5,496 bases of DNA from Candidatus Acidiferrales bacterium (GTDB taxonomy: Bacteria; Acidobacteriota; Terriglobia; Acidoferrales; UBA7541). The stretch spans positions 1 to 5,496 of the forward strand of contig JASHYE010000512.1 in NCBI GenBank assembly GCA_030043155.1, written 5' to 3'. Numbering within the stretch: position 1 is the stretch's first letter; each line of letters begins with the position of its first letter. Below, one piece after another: positions 1-5,496 of the stretch. The position numbers and the translations under genes are program-made. The notes under the pieces were generated by a model. It saw only the letters and a list, made by a program, of their open reading frames with translations. It had not been told where the DNA came from and did not search any database.

Positions 1-735
1 GGGAATGACCCGAAGGACCACGATTCGCTGCGCCCCGCGCTGGCGTCTTTTGATTATAAGATGGAGCGAAATGGATCCAGACCGCTGCGCATCGGGTGCT
101 TGACGAATGTTTTTCCGAATGCCGATCCAGTCCTTCATTCTGCCGTAGATGACGCCCTAAAGGTGCTCGAACAGAATGGCGCTGAGGTTTCCGACGCGCA
201 ATTGCCTGAAGGGCCGTATGAAGAAGCCGGCGAACTGGTGATCCTCATCGAAGCTGCTTCGGCATTTTCCGATCTGATTCAAAGCGGGCGCTGCGCACAG
301 CTTGAGGATGCGCTGGGACAAGTCAATGGTTACGCGAGTTTGGAGTTCTCTGCTTCGGATTTGCTGCAGATTCAGCGAGTGCGGGTGTTTTTGCAGGAAA
401 AGATTGATGCGCTCTTCGACCGCTTCGACGTGATCGCTGCGCCTGGCGAAGACACGATCTCGATTCCGTTGAAGCCGCCACCGAGACCACAGCAACCCGA
501 AAAAAATCGTCCGCCGCGCCAGCGCAGGAAGCCCGACAGCATTCAGCCGGATGCGATCTCAAGCCTCTGCGGTCTGCCGGCGGTCACTGTGCCGTGCCAA
601 TTCACGAAGGACGGATTTCCGGTTGGCATTCAGTTCATGGGACGCGCACTCAACGATGATCGAGTGATCGCCGCGGCGAATTTATTTCAAGCGCACACGG
701 ACTGGCACACGAAACATCCAAAGCTGAGTGCGTGA
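1..735 (+). CDS. Amidase-signature family hydrolase, C-terminal part (5' end outside window)
   Basis: The reading frame is open from base 1, so the ATG at 61 is internal and the gene starts upstream; 244 residues are visible. The first residues, GNDPKDHDSL, match the segment after the amidase-signature core (usually 'aG.DP.D..S'). The catalytic Ser-cisSer-Lys residues should therefore lie just before the window. Near the C-terminus, SLCGLPAVTVPCQF followed by DGFPVGIQFMG is the typical 'GlPA.svP...GlPvGlQ..G' signature of GatA/amidase proteins. The family hydrolyses amide bonds (free amides, or Gln as the GatA subunit) in the cytoplasm. The specific substrate cannot be told, and no GatB or GatC is visible nearby. 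A Pro/Arg/Lys-rich, low-complexity stretch (about 469-549) sits where family members have a variable loop. The TGA stop at 733-735 lies 12 bp from the end of the convergent esterase. Family assignment is firm; a stand-alone amidase is more likely than GatA, but this is not proven. Confidence 0.9.
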   Translation, partial: GNDPKDHDSLRPALASFDYKMERNGSRPLRIGCLTNVFPNADPVLHSAVDDALKVLEQNGAEVSDAQLPEGPYEEAGELVILIEAASAFSDLIQSGRCAQLEDALGQVNGYASLEFSASDLLQIQRVRVFLQEKIDALFDRFDVIAAPGEDTISIPLKPPPRPQQPEKNRPPRQRRKPDSIQPDAISSLCGLPAVTVPCQFTKDGFPVGIQFMGRALNDDRVIAAANLFQAHTDWHTKHPKLSA

Positions 736-747
736 ACTGGCGCGGAA

Positions 748-2472
748 TCAATAAATCCAGCTCATGTCGGCGCCCTTGGGGGCGGTTTTCTGCATCCACT
801 CTGCTTCCTTGGGAAAAATGCGCTGATCCCAAGTGAGGCCGCTGATGCCGGGCGGGTCGATCGGCCCTCCGGTATAGCAGTGCGGCTGCTTTTCTCCGTA
901 TTCAAAATCTCCCGCGTAGTAAGGATAGTTGGTCTTCTCGAGGAAATCCTGAAGCAGTGAAACGGCATTATTCAGGTAAAAAGTGTCCATGGTTCCGACG
1001 GTGAAGTGCAGTTTGCCGACAAGTTCTGGTCCTAGTGTTTTCCAATTTGTGCGCAGGATGTAGCTCAGATCGTAGTGCTCTTTCCAATATTCCGCGACAG
1101 TGTGGTCGATATCGCCGGTCATCGGGTCGATGATGGGCTTGGGGTAGCCATCGTCGCCGACGGGGCTGAAGACGGCCTGCCAAATATCGAACTGATCGCC
1201 GGAGCGGCTGTGCGTACCCAGTACAAGTTCGCGGCGCGTTTCGCCCTCCATTGTATTCAGGACAAGGCCGTCGGTGGTGCGCATCATCGGGCGCGGAACA
1301 CGCGCGAAGGGCCCTTCGACGAAGAACGCGTTTTTGTCTTCGTAGAGGTTCACCGATTGGTACGCGCGAAAATCCACGGGATCGGGACACGCGGTCCATG
1401 CGCCATTGTAGAAGCTTGGATAAAAAACTTGTGAAGCAAGCGTTTCCCATCCGCCTGTTGAACCGCCATAAACCGCGCGCGCCCATCCCTGACCGATGCC
1501 GCGAAAGTCCTTCTCGATTTCTGGAATCAGCTCTTTCGTGATGGCATCGCCATAAGGGCCTTCGTTCGCGGAATTCACAGCGTAGGAGTCATCAAAATAT
1601 GGAGTGGGATGCTGGATAGAGAGAACGAGGAAGTGCGGAAGGCGCCCGGAAGTCCAATCCTGGTAGAACTTGTATTCATATTCCGCGACCGTTCGCTCAT
1701 GGCCGATCATGTCTGGCGAGGGTGGCTCGGTGCGAAACGGCATCGGGGCCCTCCAATCGCTCGGGAAATGCCCTTGATAGACCATCAACGGATAGTGTGC
1801 GTTGGGATGCTCATTGAAGCCCGCAGGCAAGAGCACGATCCCCGTGATGTAAGTTGGAGTGCCAAAGAATTTCGTCAGGACCGCGCTCTGAATGCGAACG
1901 TGTTTTATCCATTGCGTGTCTTGTGGCGGAGCAATCGGAGGGATGACTTGGTTTAACTCGACGCGAATCACGCGGCTGGAGTTCGGATCGACATGAATCT
2001 GTTGAACGGAACTGTAGAGATTGCCTGGCTTCGAATTCCAATGCTGGCCCTCGCCTTTGTCCGGCGGCAGCTCAACTGTGTGTCCGTTCGAGAGGTGATA
2101 GGTTTGATAGATGTTGAGCACGGCTTGGACGTAATAATCACCCGGGGGCACCTGCGAGAGGTTGTCAAGCGGATAGCCAAGAACGGAGGCATCAATTGTG
2201 GCCGACGTTCCGGGTGCCCAGTCGTTAACGTCCAAGCCAAACATCTGCGCGGCATCGAGCGCAGTATAGCCCGACTGAAAGCGAGGTTCGGGGCTGTTCG
2301 TGGTCGCCAGCACGAGCACGATGTGGCCCGTCAGCGGCGCAGTGCTGCGGACGCTGGGAAATGAGATTTCGAAGCGCAGTTTAGTGGATGACTGCGCGCG
2401 AACCGTCCGCACCGTGAAGACTGTTGCCAACAAAGCCGCGAACAGAATTGACCGATCTCGTCGGAAGTGCAT
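748..2472 (-). CDS. Secreted alpha/beta-hydrolase esterase (putative esterase family) with N-terminal extension domain
   Basis: The protein has 574 residues from the ATG at 2470-2472. This start is preferred over the in-frame ATG at 2521-2523 because GGAGG lies 6 nt upstream and it gives a clean signal peptide: basic MHFRRDRS, hydrophobic core, and probable cleavage after residue 26 (TVRA|Q). It is therefore predicted to be exported to the periplasm or beyond. Residues about 30-185 look like a beta-rich extension of unknown role. Residues about 200-560 carry the hydrolase fold, with nucleophile motif GGSTGG (Ser338), candidate acid Asp496 in GTMDT and candidate His531 in QPHCY. This order matches the esterase D/putative esterase superfamily; the acid and His are inferred from position. 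The product should hydrolyse an ester, possibly on carbohydrate or peptide, but the substrate is unknown. The gene is convergent with the amidase and appears monocistronic. No disruption is seen. A peptidase or acyltransferase of the same fold is the main alternative. Confidence 0.87.
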   Translation of the reverse strand: MHFRRDRSILFAALLATVFTVRTVRAQSSTKLRFEISFPSVRSTAPLTGHIVLVLATTNSPEPRFQSGYTALDAAQMFGLDVNDWAPGTSATIDASVLGYPLDNLSQVPPGDYYVQAVLNIYQTYHLSNGHTVELPPDKGEGQHWNSKPGNLYSSVQQIHVDPNSSRVIRVELNQVIPPIAPPQDTQWIKHVRIQSAVLTKFFGTPTYITGIVLLPAGFNEHPNAHYPLMVYQGHFPSDWRAPMPFRTEPPSPDMIGHERTVAEYEYKFYQDWTSGRLPHFLVLSIQHPTPYFDDSYAVNSANEGPYGDAITKELIPEIEKDFRGIGQGWARAVYGGSTGGWETLASQVFYPSFYNGAWTACPDPVDFRAYQSVNLYEDKNAFFVEGPFARVPRPMMRTTDGLVLNTMEGETRRELVLGTHSRSGDQFDIWQAVFSPVGDDGYPKPIIDPMTGDIDHTVAEYWKEHYDLSYILRTNWKTLGPELVGKLHFTVGTMDTFYLNNAVSLLQDFLEKTNYPYYAGDFEYGEKQPHCYTGGPIDPPGISGLTWDQRIFPKEAEWMQKTAPKGADMSWIY

Positions 2473-2478
2473 CGAAAG

Positions 2479-2483
2479 CCTCC
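2479..2483 (-). promoter_or_regulatory. Ribosome binding site of the esterase (decides the start)
   Basis: On the minus strand GGAGG is followed by 6 nt (CTTTCG) and then ATG at 2472. The upstream in-frame ATG (2521-2523) has no comparable site and would bury the signal peptide behind 17 extra residues, so this site fixes the start at 2472. Confidence 0.8.
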
Positions 2484-2511
2484 GCTTATGACCAAGGGTA
2501 TCAAGTCGGGC

Positions 2512-2550
2512 GGAGCGAATCATACTCGCATCTGGGACGCTCCTAAAAGC
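2512..2550 (-). promoter_or_regulatory. Candidate sigma-70-type promoter of the esterase
   Basis: The minus strand has TATGAT at 2519-2524 (5 of 6 to the -10 consensus). A poor -35-like TTTAGG lies about 17 bp upstream, at roughly 2542-2547. Transcription would begin near 2512 and leave a leader of about 40 nt before the ATG at 2472. The alternative long start (ATG at 2521-2523) falls inside this -10 hexamer, which again favours the shorter protein. The -35 is weak, so this is a suggestion only. Confidence 0.3.
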
Positions 2551-2556
2551 GTTTTA
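2544..2556. repeat. 13-bp perfect palindrome upstream of the esterase
   Basis: TAAAAGCGTTTTA reads as a 5-bp inverted repeat around a 3-base centre. It sits at the upstream edge of the candidate esterase promoter, where an operator could lie. It is too short and lacks the T-tract needed for a good intrinsic terminator. It may be chance. Confidence 0.3.
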
Positions 2557-2618
2557 CGGTGACTCGGGCCACCTCGTCAGGACCGGAATTAAGCAGCCAG
2601 GATCCTGCGGGAGAGGTC

Positions 2619-2905
2619 CTACGGCATGATGGCCATATCGACGTGATTGGCCTTCAGCGTCTGGTTAAATGCAGCCACATCTTTCCGTTGCAATTCATCG
2701 AAGGCACGATGGGCATCGGTGATTTCGCGCTGAAGGAGCGCATGAACCTCGAGCGCCTGGTCGGTGCGCAAATCCATGCGGGTGAGCTCGCCACGGGGTT
2801 GTCCCCTGAATTCTGGGCGTGGACGTTATCGGGAACGAAAATGCTGATTGTAAAGACAGAGGCCGAAAGGCAAAGCAACGCACACAGACAATTCCGACGG
2901 CTCAT
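2619..2905 (-). pseudogene. Small secreted protein gene with a one-base frameshift after the signal peptide
   Basis: The start is strong: ATG at 2903-2905 with GGAGGTGA just upstream. It is followed by a signal peptide of about 30 residues: basic MSRRN, hydrophobic Cys-rich core, cleavage after NVHA. In that frame the rest is compositionally poor and stops at 2654-2656. The neighbouring frame instead gives a sensible helical sequence (RGELTRMDLR, then ALEVHALLQREITDAHRAF, DELQRKDV, ending MAIMP) with stop TAG at 2619-2621. That frame is closed upstream by TAA at 2826-2828, so the switch lies between about 2825 and 2780. Restoring one base in the four-base run at 2803-2806 joins the frames as NVHAQNSGGQPRGELTR and gives 95 residues. 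No function is recognised. The helical tail faintly recalls C-terminal ends of large secreted beta-propeller proteins (from memory, weak). A sequencing error is possible; no canonical slippery heptamer is seen. Confidence 0.6.
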
Positions 2906-2919
2906 CGTCACCTCCGCAG
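2906..2919 (-). promoter_or_regulatory. Near-perfect ribosome binding site of the frameshifted secreted-protein gene
   Basis: The minus strand reads GCGGAGGTGACG directly before ATG at 2905. GGAGGTGA is an almost full anti-Shine-Dalgarno match, with 5 nt from GGAGG to the start. A site this strong in front of a signal peptide argues that a real, once well-translated gene begins here, even though its frame is now broken. Confidence 0.7.
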
Positions 2920-2994
2920 AAACGCTGCGAATCTATCACCAGACCAGTAGGCCTGAACAAGAAATCGGCGATTGAGATGATTCACTCGCTTTGC

Positions 2995-3017
2995 AAAAAG
3001 ACACAGATTCCCTGTGC
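2995..3017 (-). terminator. Weak intrinsic-terminator-like hairpin downstream of the receptor relic
   Basis: On the minus strand CACAG, loop GGAAT and CTGTG form a 5-bp stem (3002-3006 with 3012-3016), extendable by one G-U pair. It is followed by a T-rich tail, TCTTTTT, with the T run at 2995-2999. It lies about 60 bp after the relic's stop at 3076, where the two-component operon transcript would end. The stem is short, so efficiency is doubtful. Confidence 0.35.
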
Positions 3018-3075
3018 GTGATAAACAGACAGCCTACATGCACGGATCGAACACGGAAACGGCAAGCAGCCGGAA

Positions 3076-3537
3076 CTAAAAATCGAATTTCAATCCGATC
3101 CGCATCACGCGCGGGTTGAGCATGTCTGTCGGCAGCTCATAGTCCGAAGATGGAACAAAAGTCGAGCCGGTAATCGTGCCGCCAGCGTCAACAGTGGTAT
3201 CGCGGGCCATAACAAACGGAGTGCCGATCGGATCCACATTTCCGTCGAAGACAGGGAAATTCATTTTTGACTGAAACGCGCTGGTCAGGTAATAGGCTGC
3301 GGCATCCCCGTGCCATTGATTCGTGCCTGAGCGCGTGACCATGTTCATGTAAACACCGCCGACGCTGATGTTGGCGCCAGCGTTGTCCGTGACGACGTCG
3401 AATTCCTGGAGATCGTCGCGACATTCGCCAGTTGCAGGGCAAGCCACAGCGGGGCCGGCATGACTGAGGAGCAAGATATCTCGTTGACATGCACTCCTTG
3501 TCAATTCTTGTAGCACCTGCATTGAGTTGCTCTCCAT
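3076..3537 (-). pseudogene. Relic of an Oar-like TonB-dependent receptor (plug fragment joined to C-terminal strand)
   Basis: An open frame of 153 codons remains. Residues about 42-90 (DDLQEFDVVTDN, GGVYMNMVTRSGTNQWHG, AAAYYLTSAFQ) match the plug-domain end typical of acidobacterial carboxypeptidase-regulatory/Oar-like receptors, which usually read 'EF.v.T.n....GGv.n.vTksGtN..hG'. Residues about 91-153 look like the extreme C-terminus. MNFPVFDG resembles the usual 'N.pNF' motif, and the ending NPRVMRIGLKFDF is the final outer-membrane barrel strand with terminal Phe. Intact members are around 1000 residues or more, so the signal peptide, N-terminal domain and nearly the whole barrel are missing. 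The junction is near residues 88-93. The first ~40 residues are unrecognised, and the ATG at 3537 has no good ribosome binding site. The gene lies 18 bp after the kinase stop on the same strand. It cannot work as a transporter. The remaining frame is open, so the deletion could be recent or happen to be in frame. Confidence 0.7.
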
Positions 3538-3555
3538 CGGTTCACTGCGAGAACT

Positions 3556-4986
3556 CTACTTCGGGGGAATTGGGGTGCCGGTCTCTGTTTTGAAGGCGGG
3601 AAGCTGCAGAGTCACGATCAGTCCTCCATCAACCGCATTCGCCGCGCTCACGCTGCCACCATGGAGTCGGAATGTGCGCTCAGCGATTGCCAATCCCAAA
3701 CCGGTGCCGTACGGGTCATTGCGAATCCCGTCCGCGACACGGTGAAAAGGAACAAACAGGTCAGCGAGTTCCGACTCGGGAACACCTGACCCATGATCGC
3801 GTATCCTGATAACGGCATAGGCGCCATCACCATTGGGCTGCCGTTCAATTGAAACTTCGACCGTACTGTCGTTGCCGGTATGGCGCACGGCATTTCGAAC
3901 TACGTTTTCCATTGCGCCGCGCAACATCTCTCGTGTGCCTTCAACATAGCAGTCGGGGCTCTGGTCGAATTTCACACGGCAATTGCGGCTTCGCGCTTCG
4001 TAATCGCCATCAGAAGCGACTTCCTGAACGAGCGCTCCAAGTTCAAACGGCTTACTCTCCTGCAAGTCGACTCCACTCTCGATTCTAGCCAGACTCAGGA
4101 GTTGCCCGATCAGGTTGTTCAGGCGCTCTGTCTCGCGCTCCATCCGATCGAGGTGCTCCAGGTTTTTGGGGCTTGCATGCTGGCGTGCCAAACCAAGAGC
4201 GAGGTTGAGCCGCGTCAGGGGTGAACGGAGCTCATGAGAAACGTCGGCCAGCAGGCGCCGTTGGGCGCCCACCAAGGCGCCGATGCGCTTGGCCATACGA
4301 TTGAAATCCCGGCCTAGATCGGCCAATTCGTCGTGCCGACCAGTAACTCCTACATCAACGCGAGTATTCAGATTCTGGTTTGCAATCTGGCTGGCTGCCC
4401 AGCGAAGCTTGCCGATTGGGCCGGTGATATGCCGTGCAAGCCAGAGGCAGAAGACTGTCGCAGTGACCAGAAGAACGACTAGACGAATAATTCCCTCTGA
4501 CCCCACGTCTTCAAAGAAAAACAAGGCCAGGGAATGCGGGAAAAATGGCCGGGGAGGGAACTTCATGAAAAACTTGTATTGCCGCCCGCTCGGCCCGACT
4601 ACCTTTTCCGCCATGATTCGGTCGTTGCTGAGGAATAGCGGAACTGCCGGTGGGATTCGATCCAGTTGTGGAAGCACACTGAGAACGCTTGCGGGAACTT
4701 TGCGGCCGAGAACTTCATGGCCGCTGTCGTCGAGCATGAAATTGCCTATAGGCTCTCGTTGCTCGAGCGAGTCGATATATTGAGCGGCGTCTGGTATTTC
4801 GTGATTTTCGATCAGATCCGCTTCGTGGCGCGAGCGCATTTGGAGCGGGAATTCGTACTTTTGGCGCCATCTTTGATCTTCTGCAGATCGCGATTGCGTC
4901 AACGCTGCAGAAGTGACCAGCGCGGCGCTCATCACGATCATGCCCAGCCAAAACCAAAGGAAAATTTTGAAGAACAGTCGTTTCAT
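3556..4986 (-). CDS. CpxA-like sensor histidine kinase
   Basis: This 476-residue inner-membrane kinase autophosphorylates on His and passes the phosphate to the regulator encoded just upstream. Visible parts, in order: transmembrane helix about 5-30; periplasmic sensor about 31-165; second transmembrane helix about 166-185; HAMP linker about 186-239 (RHITGPIGKL); H-box VSHELRSPLTRL with His251; N-box ENVVRNAVRHT (Asn361, Asn365); G1 DHGSG (397-401); F-box FVPFHRV (411-417); G2 GTGLGLAIAE (427-436). All catalytic motifs are intact. Length and the core (QRRLLADVSHELRSPLTRL) closely recall E. coli CpxA (457 residues), but the periplasmic part, rich in Pro and Phe near FPPRPFFPHS, looks different, so the signal cannot be assumed to be the same. 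The ATG at 4984-4986 lies 18 bp after the regulator stop and has only a weak ribosome binding site, consistent with translation coupled to the upstream gene. No cpxP-like gene is seen. Confidence 0.93.
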   Translation of the reverse strand: MKRLFFKIFLWFWLGMIVMSAALVTSAALTQSRSAEDQRWRQKYEFPLQMRSRHEADLIENHEIPDAAQYIDSLEQREPIGNFMLDDSGHEVLGRKVPASVLSVLPQLDRIPPAVPLFLSNDRIMAEKVVGPSGRQYKFFMKFPPRPFFPHSLALFFFEDVGSEGIIRLVVLLVTATVFCLWLARHITGPIGKLRWAASQIANQNLNTRVDVGVTGRHDELADLGRDFNRMAKRIGALVGAQRRLLADVSHELRSPLTRLNLALGLARQHASPKNLEHLDRMERETERLNNLIGQLLSLARIESGVDLQESKPFELGALVQEVASDGDYEARSRNCRVKFDQSPDCYVEGTREMLRGAMENVVRNAVRHTGNDSTVEVSIERQPNGDGAYAVIRIRDHGSGVPESELADLFVPFHRVADGIRNDPYGTGLGLAIAERTFRLHGGSVSAANAVDGGLIVTLQLPAFKTETGTPIPPK

Positions 4987-5004
4987 CGCAATTCGCGCAA
5001 AAAC

Positions 5005-5496
5005 CTACTGGCTGGAAAACACATAGAGATATCCGACTCCGCGTACGCCCTTAATCCGTTCTGTACCATCGCGTCTGGGCCCCAGTTTCCGGCGAAGATT
5101 ACTCACGTGGGTGTCCATGCTGCGGTCAAACGGAGAAAATTCACGTCCGAGGACGGCCCTCACCATCTCCTCGCGAGATAGGACAGATCCGGCTGATTTG
5201 AGAAATAACTCGAGTAAGTCGAACTCGACAGTAGTGAGGTCGAGATTCTGCCCAGCGCGCTGAGCGGTCCTGGATCCCTTGTCTATTTCAATGTCTTCCA
5301 GGGAGACTCGTTCAGCAGCGATCGGGGCCAGTCTTTCGGGATCGGGCCAGGTTCTTCTTAGCACGGCATCGATGCGAGCGGAGAGCTCCCGCGGGTTGAA
5401 AGGCTTAGGCAGGTAATCGTCCGCACCCATTTCGAGTCCCAGAATGCGGTCCTGGTGGTCGCCCCGGGCGGTCAACATCAACACGGGAACACGCGA
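5005..5496 (-). CDS. CpxR-like OmpR/PhoB-family response regulator (5' end outside window)
   Basis: The frame is open to the window edge, and the GTG at 5484 is an internal Val, not the start; 163 residues are visible. The receiver domain's last third is present: the Thr of VLMLTARG, then GLEMGADDYLPKPF with the conserved Lys. The phospho-accepting Asp and acidic pocket lie off-window. A winged-helix DNA-binding domain follows (about residues 70-160): LTTVEFDLLELFL, then VLSREEMVRAVLG, FSPFDRSMDTHVSNLRRKL (recognition helix) and the wing GVRGVGYLYV. The sequence around PFDRSMDTHVSNLRRKL is strikingly like E. coli CpxR, which shares LG...PFDR..D.H.SNLRRKL..R.DG. It should bind DNA when phosphorylated by the kinase encoded downstream. 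Its targets cannot be told, and no convincing tandem GTAAA CpxR box was found in the window. TAG is at 5005-5007. Confidence 0.93.
   Translation of the reverse strand, partial: SRVPVLMLTARGDHQDRILGLEMGADDYLPKPFNPRELSARIDAVLRRTWPDPERLAPIAAERVSLEDIEIDKGSRTAQRAGQNLDLTTVEFDLLELFLKSAGSVLSREEMVRAVLGREFSPFDRSMDTHVSNLRRKLGPRRDGTERIKGVRGVGYLYVFSSQ

Larger units (their letters stand above)
2906..3075. other. Intergenic region between the two broken genes
   Basis: This 170-bp stretch holds the ribosome binding site of the frameshifted gene at its left end and the weak hairpin near 3000. No convincing -35/-10 pair was found for the 2905 gene and no RNA gene is recognised. Plus-strand reading frames across it look like shadows. 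Confidence 0.5.

Noticed and set aside
736..747. Bidirectional terminator in the 12-bp gap between the convergent amidase and esterase
   Set aside because: Only 4-bp complementary arms were found around the gap, with no T-tract.
968..1486. 172-codon minus-strand open frame inside the esterase
   Set aside because: It overlaps the esterase in another frame, is Arg-rich with shadow-like composition, and runs through the catalytic Ser region of the real protein.
2473..2523. N-terminal extension of the esterase to the ATG at 2521-2523
   Set aside because: It lacks a ribosome binding site, would place 17 residues before the signal peptide, and overlaps a TATGAT -10 candidate. The ATG at 2472 has GGAGG at ideal spacing.
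2780..2825. Programmed -1 ribosomal frameshifting in the small secreted gene
   Set aside because: No X XXY YYZ slippery heptamer occurs in the required phase in the interval where the switch must happen. Only four-base G and C runs are present, so a plain indel is simpler.
2559..2975. 138-codon plus-strand open frame across the eroded zone
   Set aside because: It is antisense to the frameshifted secreted gene, whose ribosome binding site, signal peptide and helical body are far more convincing. No motif, signal peptide or ribosome binding site supports the plus-strand frame.
4283..5181. Long plus-strand open frames (166 and 171 codons) over the kinase and the kinase/regulator junction
   Set aside because: They are antisense to genes with unmistakable histidine kinase and response regulator motifs and show no recognisable protein features.
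1..5496. CRISPR array, tRNA/rRNA gene, insertion sequence ends or a defence system
   Set aside because: No regularly spaced repeats, no cloverleaf-like sequence, no transposase motif and no terminal inverted repeats were seen. The remaining genes are ordinary metabolic, envelope and signalling families.

Overview
The window looks like chromosomal DNA of a soil-type bacterium, most likely an acidobacterium (Acidobacteriota). The reasons are the moderately GC-rich composition, a relic of the large carboxypeptidase-regulatory/Oar-like TonB-dependent receptor family that is expanded in that phylum, a secreted esterase with a long N-terminal extension, and a CpxR/CpxA-like two-component pair. This placement is an inference from protein style; no rRNA or marker gene is present.

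Layout. (1) Positions 1-735, + strand: the C-terminal half of an amidase-signature hydrolase that begins outside the window. (2) Positions 748-2472, - strand: an intact secreted alpha/beta-hydrolase esterase, convergent with the amidase and only 12 bp from it. Its true start is at 2472, set by a strong GGAGG site and a signal peptide. (3) Positions 2473-3537, - strand: an eroded zone holding two broken genes for exported proteins. At 2619-2905 is a small secreted protein with a perfect ribosome binding site and signal peptide but a one-base frameshift just after the signal peptide. At 3076-3537 is a TonB-dependent receptor relic in which part of the plug domain runs straight into the C-terminal beta-strand, the barrel being missing. 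A weak terminator-like hairpin lies between them. (4) Positions 3556-5496, - strand: a CpxA-like sensor histidine kinase preceded by its CpxR-like response regulator, 18 bp apart and evidently one operon. The regulator runs off the right edge.

How it fits together. The regulator and kinase form a phosphorelay that probably senses an envelope or periplasmic condition. The receptor relic starts 18 bp after the kinase stop on the same strand, so operon transcripts probably run into it and may end at the hairpin near 3000. The esterase appears to have its own promoter. No complete novel multi-gene system is visible. The most informative signals are the two relics of exported proteins, which record loss of an envelope or uptake function beside an intact envelope-type regulator.
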